64,000 nt of DNA. Origin: Bradyrhizobium canariense (GTDB lineage Bacteria; Pseudomonadota; Alphaproteobacteria; Rhizobiales; Xanthobacteraceae). The notes under the pieces were generated by a model. The model was not told the DNA's origin. It did no database searches and was given only the letters and a program-made list of their open reading frames with translations. Each line of letters begins with the position of its first letter. The first letter of the stretch is position 1. Below, piece after piece: positions 34,590 to 42,865 of the stretch. Location of the stretch: contig NZ_JAFCKJ010000003.1 of NCBI RefSeq assembly GCF_018130465.1, positions 434,001-498,000 of the forward strand, in the 5' to 3' direction. The translations under genes and the position numbers were made by a program.

Positions 34590-36152
34590 ATGTCGTATCG
34601 AAAACTCCTCCTAAGAGGTGCTTTAATACCTCTCATCCAGGCCGTCATCTCGCTCGGCGGCTGCGCGGTCGGTCCGGATTTCAGGCCAGCGAACGCGCCG
34701 GGAGTCACCGGGTACACCGCGAGCCGATTGTCCGTGGCAGTTGGGGCAGACGGGCCCGGTGGAACTGCGCAGAGATTCATCAACGGCGCGGACGTGCCGG
34801 GGATCTGGTGGAAGGTATTTCGCTCGCGACGGATTGAAGCCTTCGTCCGGGAAGCGATCGACAACCATCCTGACATCACCGCAGCCCAGGCGGCGCTGCG
34901 CCAGGCGCGCGAGGTTGCTGCGGCCGACATGAGCGCGCTGCTGCCGTCCATGACCGGAAGCGACAGCGCAACCCGAAGTCAGACACCCTTGGCAGAATCC
35001 GGACAGACCGGATCGTCGTCCTTGTTCACCCTGTACAAAACGTCAGTCCCGATTTCGTTCACGCCCGATATTTTCGGCGGCAAGGCGCGCGGGATCGAGG
35101 CTGATCTCGCCTATGCCGACTACCAGCGTTTCCAGCTCGAGGCGACCTACCTGACCTTGACGGCGAATGTCGTGACGACCGCGATCAGTGACGCCTCCTA
35201 CGCGGATCAGATTCGTGTCACCGAGGAACAGATCGAGGGCCAGCGCCAGCTGGTGGCGTTGCTCGAACAGCAGTTCGCGCTCGGCGCCGTCTCCAACGCC
35301 GACGTCCTGACGCAGAAAGCCCAGCTTGCGCAGACGGTCGCGACCCTGCCGCCGTTACAAAAGTCGCGCGCGCAGAACCGCAATCAATTGATGGCTTATC
35401 TCGGCCGGCTGCCGAGTCAGGACAAGGGCGAAGCGGTCCCGCTGGCGAACTTGCGCCTGCCCCGCGACCTCCCGGTCACGGTGCCCTCATTGCTGGTGCG
35501 GCAGCGGCCGGACATCCAGGCCGCGGAAAGCCAGGTGCACCAGGCCAGCGCAAATGTCGGTGTTGCCATTGCCAACATGCTTCCGAACGTCACGCTGTCG
35601 GCCTCGGGCGGCAGCTCGGCGCTGGCACTCTCAGGGCTTTACGGGCCGCAATCGGCGGCCTGGAGCGTGGCCGCCAGCGTCACCGGGCCGATCTTCGACG
35701 CCGGAAACCTGTTCCACACCAAGGAATCCAAGGTCGCGGCGTTGGAGCAGTCCGGCGCGAAATACCGCTCGACCGTGATCACGGCATTTCAGAATGTCGC
35801 CGACGCGCTCCGCGCGATTCAATCGGATGCCGATCTCCTGAAGGCCCAGGTCGAGGCGGAAATGACCGCTGCCGAAAGCCTGAAGATGTCCCAGGCTCAG
35901 TTCAAGGCCGGTTCGACCACGTTCCTCTCCGTCATCAACGCCGAACAGACGCTGCTAACGGCGCGGATCAACCGCGTGAAGGCGCAAGCCTCGCGCTATG
36001 CCGACACCGTTGCGCTGTATCAGGCCCTGGGTGGCGGCTGGTGGAATCGCATCGATGAATCGCCCGACGCCGAGGTAAAGCCCGCGGGCATTGCCGCGAT
36101 CTTCGTTCCCGCCGGAGCCCTGCCGCCGCAGCCGGCTCCGCAATCCAACTAA
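34590..36152 (+). CDS. NodT-family outer-membrane efflux lipoprotein
   Basis: 520-residue outer-membrane channel of a tripartite pump. The signal sequence ends in the lipobox SLGGC, so the mature protein is a lipoprotein. The TolC-like duplicated helical barrel is visible: HPDITAAQAALRQAREVAAAD in the first half and RQRPDIQAAESQVHQASANV in the second, with TLSASGGSSALALSGLYGP typical of the NodT group. First gene of the operon; 17 bases separate it from the adaptor gene. Confidence 0.94.
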   Translation: MSYRKLLLRGALIPLIQAVISLGGCAVGPDFRPANAPGVTGYTASRLSVAVGADGPGGTAQRFINGADVPGIWWKVFRSRRIEAFVREAIDNHPDITAAQAALRQAREVAAADMSALLPSMTGSDSATRSQTPLAESGQTGSSSLFTLYKTSVPISFTPDIFGGKARGIEADLAYADYQRFQLEATYLTLTANVVTTAISDASYADQIRVTEEQIEGQRQLVALLEQQFALGAVSNADVLTQKAQLAQTVATLPPLQKSRAQNRNQLMAYLGRLPSQDKGEAVPLANLRLPRDLPVTVPSLLVRQRPDIQAAESQVHQASANVGVAIANMLPNVTLSASGGSSALALSGLYGPQSAAWSVAASVTGPIFDAGNLFHTKESKVAALEQSGAKYRSTVITAFQNVADALRAIQSDADLLKAQVEAEMTAAESLKMSQAQFKAGSTTFLSVINAEQTLLTARINRVKAQASRYADTVALYQALGGGWWNRIDESPDAEVKPAGIAAIFVPAGALPPQPAPQSN

Positions 36153-36169
36153 CGCGAAAGTCCGACGCC

Positions 36170-37294
36170 ATGTTGAAGCGCATGATCATCATGCTGTGTG
36201 TGATCGGGGCGGTGTTTGCCGCCCTCGCCTGGTTCGTCAATTTTCGCGCCGGCATGATCAGTCAAGTCATGGCCTCGCTTGCCGATCCACCGCAAACGGT
36301 ATCGACGACCGCTGCGCAGGTCAGCGACTGGCAATCGACCTTGACCGCGATCGGCACGTTTCGTGCCGTCAACGGCGCAGATCTCTCGCTGCAACAGCCC
36401 GGCATCGTGGACAGCATTCATTTCGAATCCGGCAAGGAAGTCGCCGCAGGCGACGCGCTGCTCGATCTGCGCAAAGAGGACGACGTCGCCAAGCTACAGT
36501 CGTTGCAGGCCACCGCCGATGGCTACGGCATCACGTTGCGGCGCGATCAGGGCCAGTTGAAGATCAATGCAGTCAGCCAAGCGACGGTCGACAGCGATGC
36601 CGTCAATGAGCGCAATGCTCTCGCCCTGCTCGCCCAGCAGCGGGCGCTGGTGGACCAAAAGACGCTGAAGGCACCCTTCGCCGGGCGCCTCGGCGTGCGT
36701 CAGGTCGATGTCGGCCAATATCTAACCGCGGGCACCACCATCGTTACGCTGCAGGCTCTCGACCGTCTCTTTGTCGACTTCACGTTGCCGCAGCAGGCGA
36801 TCGATCAGGTCACCGTCGGGCAAGAGGTCGTGGCGCGCGTCGACGCCTTTCCGGACCGCAGCTTCAAGGGCACGGTGCAGGCGTTCAATTCAAAGGTCGA
36901 TCAAACCAGCCGCAACGTTCAGGTCCGCGCGCTTTTCGACAATGCGGACCGCAAGCTCCTGCCCGGCATGTTCGCACGGATCGACGTGCGTGTTGGGCAT
37001 CCAACCAGCTACCTCACCCTGCCGCAGACCGCGATCGTCTACAACACCTATGGAGAGTCCGTGTTTCTCGCGGTCAAGAGCGACGCGCCGGGCAAGCAGG
37101 GACTGGTCGCCCGTCAGACCTTCATCAAGACCGGCGCCACCCGCGGCGATCAGGTGGCGGTGGTCTCCGGTCTCGATCAGGGCGCAACCGTCGTCACCGC
37201 AGGCCAGATCAAGCTGCGTAGCGGCACCCTGCTGAAGGTCGACAATTCGGTCGCCCTGCCGAACGATCCAAATCCGACGCCTGCCGATCAGTGA
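36170..37294 (+). CDS. RND efflux periplasmic adaptor (HlyD/AcrA family)
   Basis: 374-residue membrane-fusion protein. One N-terminal membrane segment (MIIMLCVIGAVFAALAWFVN) anchors it. The lipoyl/biotinyl half-motifs are GIVDSIHFESGKEVAAGDAL and LKAPFAGRLGVRQVDVGQYL; the beta-barrel domain follows (FVDFTLPQQAIDQVTVGQEV), then the membrane-proximal region. It links the inner-membrane pump with the NodT channel. Its stop overlaps the first GTG available to the pump gene, indicating tight coupling. Confidence 0.94.
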   Translation: MLKRMIIMLCVIGAVFAALAWFVNFRAGMISQVMASLADPPQTVSTTAAQVSDWQSTLTAIGTFRAVNGADLSLQQPGIVDSIHFESGKEVAAGDALLDLRKEDDVAKLQSLQATADGYGITLRRDQGQLKINAVSQATVDSDAVNERNALALLAQQRALVDQKTLKAPFAGRLGVRQVDVGQYLTAGTTIVTLQALDRLFVDFTLPQQAIDQVTVGQEVVARVDAFPDRSFKGTVQAFNSKVDQTSRNVQVRALFDNADRKLLPGMFARIDVRVGHPTSYLTLPQTAIVYNTYGESVFLAVKSDAPGKQGLVARQTFIKTGATRGDQVAVVSGLDQGATVVTAGQIKLRSGTLLKVDNSVALPNDPNPTPADQ

Positions 37295-37305
37295 GGGAGA
37301 AGAAC

Positions 37306-40300
37306 GTGGCCTTTACCGACATCTTCATTCGTCGGCCGGTGCTTGCGATCGTCGTCAGCCTGATGATCCTGGTATTGGGTCTGAAGTCGATGACTTCGCT
37401 GCCGATCCTGCAATATCCGCGGACCCAGAACGCGATCGTCACCGTGACGACAACGTACTACGGCGCGGATCCGGCGATCGTCGCTGGATTCATCACAACG
37501 CCGCTGGAAAACGCCATCGCCCAGGCCAATGGCATCGACTACATGACGTCGACCAGCCAGCCCGGCACGTCAACGATCACGGTCAACCTGCGGCTGAACT
37601 TCGATTCCGGCAAGGCGCTGACCGAGATCAACACCAAGGTGAACTCGGTGCTCAATCAGCTTCCGAGCGGCGTCCAGCAACCGGTGCTGACCGTGAAGGT
37701 CGGTCAGACCATCGACGCCATGTATCTCGGCTTCAGCAGCGACGTGCTGGCGCCGAACCAGATCACCGACTATCTGATCCGCGTGGTGCAGCCGAAACTC
37801 CAGGCCGTGTCGGGCGTGCAGACCGCGGAGCTGCTCGGCAACAAGACCTTCGCGCTGCGCGCGTGGCTCGATCCGATCAAGCTTGCGGCGTACGGGCTGA
37901 CGGCGTCCGACGTCTCGACCGCGTTGTCCAGCAACGACTACATTGCCGGGCTTGGCACCACCAAAGGCCAGATGGTGCAGGTCAATCTGACGGCCGCGAC
38001 CAACCTGAAGTCGCTGCAGGAATTTCGCGACCTCGTCGTCAAGCAGGCGGGCGTGTCCAACGTCAAGCTGTCCGATGTGGCGAACGTCACTTTGGGCTCG
38101 GAGAATTACGACTCGTCGGTGGGCTTCAACGGCAAGCGCGCGGTCTATATCGGCATCCAGGTCGCGCCGAACGCCAACCTGCTCGACGTCATCAAAGGCG
38201 TTCGCACAGTCTATCCCGACATCAAAGCGCAGCAGCCGGAGGGGCTGAATTCCGAGATCATCTACGATTCCACCGAATTCGTGAACAGCTCGATCGACGA
38301 GGTGATCCACACCTTGCTCGAAGCTCTTCTGATCGTCACTGCGGTGGTGTTCCTGTTCCTCGGCTCGTGGCGCTCGGTGCTGATTCCGGTGATCGCCATA
38401 CCGCTGTCGCTGGTCGGCACCTTCACGCTGCTGCTGGCGCTCGGCTTCTCGATCAACTTGCTGACGCTGCTGGCGCTGGTGCTCGCAATCGGTCTCGTGG
38501 TCGACGACGCCATCATCGTCGTCGAGAACGTCAACCGGCATCTGGCCGAGGACACGAAGCCGTTGCCGGCGGCGATCATGGCTGCCCGGGAGCTATCAAG
38601 TCCGATCCTGGCCATGACCGTCGTGCTGATCGCGGTCTACGTGCCGATCGGCTTCCAGGGCGGCCTGACCGGAGCGCTGTTCACCGAGTTCGCCTTTAAC
38701 CCTTGCCGGCGCCGTTGCGGTGTCGGCCGTCATCGCGTTGACGCTCACCCCGATGTGCTGCGCCTTCATTCTCAAGCCGCCGAACACCGGCAAGCCGACC
38801 CTGAACGATCGCATCGTCGGGTTCATCGACGCGCGCATGGAGTGGCTGCAACACCGATACCGGCGGTTGCTCGAATCGAGCCTGACGACGATTCCCGTCA
38901 CGGTCGTATTCGCAGCCCTGATTCTGAGCAGCATCTATTGGCTCTATGCGAACTCCAAGAACGAGCTGGCTCCAGAGGAGGATCAGGGTGCGATCCTGAT
39001 GCAGTCGACGCTGGCTCCGAACGCAACACTGCAGCAGAAGCTGCTGTATTCTGCCGAGGTCTACCGGCGCATTTCCACCTATCCTGAGACCGCGGGCGTG
39101 TTTCAGATCGACGTCACCGGCAGCTCGATTGCAGGCTGGGTGCTCAAGCCCTGGGACAAGCGCGACAAGACGGCTGCGGAGCTGCAGCCGGTGCTGCAGC
39201 AGGAGATGGCGGGGGTCGCCGGTGCCAAGATCGTGGCGTTCCAATTGCCGCCGCTCCCGGGCGCGAGCGGCCTTCCGATCCAGTTCGTGATCCAGACCAC
39301 CGACCCGTTCGAGCGGCTCGACGGCATCGCCAAGGCGTTCACGGCCGAGGCCCTGAAAAGCGGCAAGTTCATCTTCCTCGACAACGACCTGAAGGTGGAC
39401 CAGCCGCAAACCACAGTGCTGATTGATCGCGAAAAGACCGCGCAGCTCGGGCTCAAGCTCAGTGATGTCGGCGGTGCACTCGGCAACATGCTGGGCGGCG
39501 GGTATGTCAACTATTTCGGCCTGGACGGCCGCTCCTACAAGGTCATTCCCCAAGTCGAGCAGCGCCAGCGACTGAACGTAGATCAGGTGCTGGACTACTA
39601 CATCAAGACCTCGGACGGCACGTCCGTTCCGCTGTCGACGGTGGCGTCGCTGAAAACGACCACCGTTCCGCAATCGTTGAACCATTTCCAGCAGATCAAT
39701 GCCGCTACCATCTCCGGCGTGGCGATGCCGGGTGTGATCACCGGCGAAGCACTCGCGACGCTGAAGCAGATCGCGGATCGGACGCTGCCCAAGGGCTACA
39801 CTATCGACTATGGCGGACAGTCGCGGCAGTTCATCCAGGAGTCATCCGGTTTCGCCGCCACCTTTGGATTTGCCCTGATCATCATCTTCTTGGCGCTGTC
39901 GGCGCAGTTCGAAAGTTTCCGCGATCCCCTGATCATCCTGGTCTCGGTGCCGATGTCGATCGCTGGCGCCCTGATCTTCATCATGCTGGGCATCAAGGGC
40001 GCGAGCCTCAACATCTACACCGAAGTCGGACTCGTGACGCTGATGGGGCTGATCAGCAAGCACGGCATTCTCATCGTCGAGTTCGCCAACGAGCTGCAGC
40101 ATGCCGGCCGCTCCAAGCGCGATGCGGTCGTCGAAGCGACCGCGATTCGGCTGCGCCCGATCCTGATGACGACCGCGGCCATGGTGATCGGCGTGATGCC
40201 ATTGATCACCGCATCCGGCGCCGGCGCAGCCTCGCGCTTCAACATGGGGCTCGTCATCGCCTCGGGCCTTTCGATCGGAACGCTGTTCACCCTGTTCGTG

Positions 40301-40417
40301 GTGCCGGCATTCTACATTCTGCTTGCCGCCGACCATTCCGCGGCGACGGGCGATGACGCAGTGAAACCCGAGGTGGCCGGACTCGGAACGAACGGCGAGC
40401 CGCGCGCAGTCCGGTGA
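37306..40417 (+). pseudogene. RND multidrug efflux pump, disrupted by a +1 frameshift
   Basis: Inner-membrane proton-driven exporter of the AcrB/MexF type. The two parts overlap out of frame: the first (from GTG 37306, after GGGAGAAG) carries FTDIFIRRPVLAIV and the proton-relay motif LVVDDAIIVVENVNRH. The second resumes at AVSAVIALTLTPMCCAFIL and runs to 40417 with ISKHGILIVEFANE. Reading TTT AAC CCT at 38695-38703 as TTT ACC CTT, i.e. with one A fewer at 38698-38699, restores an uninterrupted protein of 1036 residues, the normal size. Otherwise translation ends at 39087 after a 130-residue junk tail. Either a real loss-of-function mutation or a sequencing error. Confidence 0.9.
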
Positions 40418-40470
40418 TGGAAGCTGGTGACGAGACACGGATCACCGCGCAACGCGGCCGACCACCGCTC

Positions 40471-41670
40471 CTAGCGCCGGCCGCCGCCCATCCCGCCTCC
40501 GGGACCACCCAAACCGCCTCCACCCATTCCGCCGCCAGGCCCCATCGGTCCGCCGGGCGCACCCACACCGCCAGGACCTGACAGGCCGCCGGGTCCGGTC
40601 GGGCCGGTTGGCGCGGAGCCGGGCATCGTGCCGGGGCTCGATCCCGGAGCGGGCCCACCGGGTGCACCGGGCTGGCCGCCGCCCGGCGTCGAGGCGCCGC
40701 GATTCGGATGCAGGATCGAACCGCCGGGCGACCGGTTCGGATTGCCACCGCCGGGCGGAGGCGCGCCCGGCCCATGGCCGATGGCTTGGGCCGAATCCAC
40801 CTGGAGGCCGCGCGAGCGATCGAACACGCCGTTGACCACCATGCGGGCTTCGCCGGCTGCGGGGCCGAAGCGCGAGCCGTCATGGGCCACGAAGCCGGAG
40901 CCGAGCTGAAGGTTCGCACCTGCGCGCTGCACATAGGCCTCGATCGACAGGCGACTTGCGCCGACGAGATCCGAGAAATCGTCGATCCGCGTGTGCGCGG
41001 CCCGCATCGCGCCCTGGCTCGCGCTGCCCTCGATCTGCACGCGCTGCCCGACCAGCAGCGGATCGACGCCGTTCAGCTTCAGACCGCCAATTCGCAGACC
41101 GTCGGGCCCGCGTTCGACCAGACCCGTGACACGATCGCGCGCCTCACGCCGCGGCTCGACCAGGCTTGCAACGATCACGCCGTCGGTCCGGCGCAGGCCG
41201 TAGACAGCCACCTGCGTGCCCGCACGAAGCTTGCTCTCCTTGTCGCTTGCGACGACCTTCTGGCCGAGCACCGTCAATTCGTTGCCCTTTACGGCTTCGA
41301 TCGGACCGGAGACCTCGCTCGCAATCGTGATGTTGCGCGTCACGAGCGTGCCGTCGGCCTGACGGGTCGCGACCACGCGCGCGAGCTGGCCGATGCGCAG
41401 GCCCTTGGTGCTGGCCGCCTCGCCGTCGATCCGGACCGGGACGTCGCTGGCATAGGCGATACGCTCGCCGTTGACGTAGATGCTGCCAAAACGCTGGATC
41501 ACGCCGACGATGCCGGTGCCACCGATGCCGTGGTCGTCACCGCGCGTGATGCCGGTACCGCCAATGCCCTGATCGGTGCCACGCCTGACCTGCGCGCGGG
41601 CCATCGCCGTGCCGGCGAGCCAAAATCCCATCAGCAGCAGACGGCGGGAGATGAGCGGCGGCCGGCTCAT
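40471..41670 (-). CDS. DUF5666 domain protein with Tat-type signal and Gly/Pro-rich tail
   Basis: 399-residue exported protein. The N-terminus has a twin-arginine pattern (ISRRLLLMGFWLAG) and cleavage near AMARA. The body carries repeated beta-barrel DUF5666 units (e.g. IVGVIQRFGSIYVNGERI, SGPIEAVKGNELTVLGQKV, GLRIGQLARVVATRQADG). The final hundred residues are collagen-like Gly/Pro repeats (GGAPGGPMGPGGG style) and probably unstructured. Function unknown. Its ATG overlaps the stop of the DUF6502 gene by 4 bases, so the two are translated together. Confidence 0.82.
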   Translation of the reverse strand: MSRPPLISRRLLLMGFWLAGTAMARAQVRRGTDQGIGGTGITRGDDHGIGGTGIVGVIQRFGSIYVNGERIAYASDVPVRIDGEAASTKGLRIGQLARVVATRQADGTLVTRNITIASEVSGPIEAVKGNELTVLGQKVVASDKESKLRAGTQVAVYGLRRTDGVIVASLVEPRREARDRVTGLVERGPDGLRIGGLKLNGVDPLLVGQRVQIEGSASQGAMRAAHTRIDDFSDLVGASRLSIEAYVQRAGANLQLGSGFVAHDGSRFGPAAGEARMVVNGVFDRSRGLQVDSAQAIGHGPGAPPPGGGNPNRSPGGSILHPNRGASTPGGGQPGAPGGPAPGSSPGTMPGSAPTGPTGPGGLSGPGGVGAPGGPMGPGGGMGGGGLGGPGGGMGGGRR

Positions 41671-42566
41671 GACGAACGCCCCTCCTTGCCGCTGTCCTTG
41701 CCGCTATCCTTGGCACTGTCCTTGGCCTCACCCTCATCGGCATCTTCGCTGTAGATGTAGATGCCGAAATTCCAGCGGGCGTCGCCGCCCTTGTCCTTGG
41801 CGAGCGCGCGATTGGCCTCGCGGTTGGCGGTCTTCAGTGCGTCCATCGCGAGTTCGCGCGAGCGCGCCTCGAGCCGCCGCGCCAGCTTCGGCGAGATGTT
41901 GTTGTAGTGCACCGCGCGTTCGAGGAAGCGCGGCGCCGGCCCCGCGACATTCTCGGCCGCGGCCGCGATATGGTCGTGGAGATTGCGGCCGAGGTAATGC
42001 CATTTGCTGTCGTCCCCGCCGCTCGGAACGAAGGCCGCCTCGACCAGCTCGATCTCGTCATCGGCGTTGATGGTGACGAGCTTGCGGTCGATCCATTCGT
42101 CGAGCACCGCGCGTGGGCGCACGTCCTTGGTGACGGAGGCGACGAGCTGCTCGAACGAGGCCGCATCGCCCTCGGCGGTGCGCGGCAGCGCCAGTGGCTC
42201 TCCTTTGGCATCGGTGAATTCGGGCGCGGCGAGCCAGCGGGCGATCACGGCGCTGGTCAGCGACACCGCCGCCGGCGTCTCGTGCACCGGCGCGCCGGCG
42301 CCCCGCAGCCGCGCCACCTCCTTGCGGTGGATGCCGGTGAGCAGGCTGACGCGGCTGTCGGTCTGCTCTTTCCCCTCCAGCGCGAAATCGTGCTCGGCGA
42401 CGTTGACGAAGAGCTCGCGAAGCAATTGCGCCAATGCCGGAAAGGTCATGCCGCTGCGGATGCAGAGCCGCACGAGCGGACGCAGCAGCCGCGCCAGCGG
42501 CGCGTGCAGCTTCGCCGCGGCGTTCGGCTGGGGCGACGCTGCTTTGGACCCGGACTTGGCATTCAT
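41667..42566 (-). CDS. DUF6502 family protein
   Basis: 299-residue cytoplasmic protein. A helical N-terminal part (LARLLRPLVRLCIRSGMTFP ... LLTGIHRKEVARLRG) looks like a helix-turn-helix DNA-binding region; the rest has the DUF6502 features RWLAAPEFTDAKGEP and HYNNISPKLARRLEARSRE. It ends in a charged Asp/Lys/Ser repeat (AKDSGKDSGKEG). ATG at 42566 is taken, with longer starts possible. Three inverted repeats lie just upstream and could be its own operators. Role as a regulator is inferred. Confidence 0.8.
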   Translation of the reverse strand: MNAKSGSKAASPQPNAAAKLHAPLARLLRPLVRLCIRSGMTFPALAQLLRELFVNVAEHDFALEGKEQTDSRVSLLTGIHRKEVARLRGAGAPVHETPAAVSLTSAVIARWLAAPEFTDAKGEPLALPRTAEGDAASFEQLVASVTKDVRPRAVLDEWIDRKLVTINADDEIELVEAAFVPSGGDDSKWHYLGRNLHDHIAAAAENVAGPAPRFLERAVHYNNISPKLARRLEARSRELAMDALKTANREANRALAKDKGGDARWNFGIYIYSEDADEGEAKDSAKDSGKDSGKEGRSS

Positions 42567-42590
42567 GTCTGAACTGTAACGGCGCCTCGC

Positions 42591-42648
42591 GTGGGACACA
42601 ATCCCACTTTTTGTCATTTGACAATTGACGTGGTAAATTTTCCCACGT
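42591..42648. promoter_or_regulatory. Cluster of three inverted repeats in the divergent promoter
   Basis: GTGGGA-5-TCCCAC (42591-42607), TGTCA-TT-TGACA (42612-42623) and ACGTGG-9-CCACGT (42628-42648) sit side by side between the DUF6502 gene and the polysaccharide locus. The first and third share a GTGG/CCAC core. They are probable binding sites for a local regulator; DUF6502 itself is a candidate. Confidence 0.55.
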
Positions 42649-42692
42649 AAACGGAACGCCACTGAGGGCGCGACGGAAAGGGACTCACACCC

Positions 42693-42857
42693 ATGGCTGA
42701 CCGCTTGGTCCGCAATTCCAGTTCACTGCGTGCAGCGCCGATTCTCGCGCACGGTCACGGCACCACGATCGAGCCGATGCTGCCGGCACTCCTGCGCGGC
42801 GTGATCTTCATCCTGGTGCTGGCCGCGCCGTTCGTCGCAGCACTTCTCGCAGGTTGA
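42693..42857 (+). CDS. 54-residue single-pass membrane protein
   Basis: Small gene starting at ATG 42693 with AAAGGGA upstream. It encodes MADRLVRNSSSLRAAP, a short polar stretch, then one hydrophobic helix (GVIFILVLAAPFVAALLAG) to the end. Its stop lies 9 bases before the ATG of the glycosyltransferase-permease gene, which makes it the first cistron of the polysaccharide locus. No family recognised; it could be a small accessory subunit of the exporter. Support comes from position, ribosome binding site and composition only. Confidence 0.6.
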   Translation: MADRLVRNSSSLRAAPILAHGHGTTIEPMLPALLRGVIFILVLAAPFVAALLAG

Positions 42858-42865
42858 GCGCCGCC

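Noticed and set aside
38690-38706. Programmed frameshift in the RND pump gene
   Set aside because: There is no stop codon, slippery heptamer or stimulatory Shine-Dalgarno at the site, and RND pumps are not known to use recoding. A simple one-base insertion explains it.
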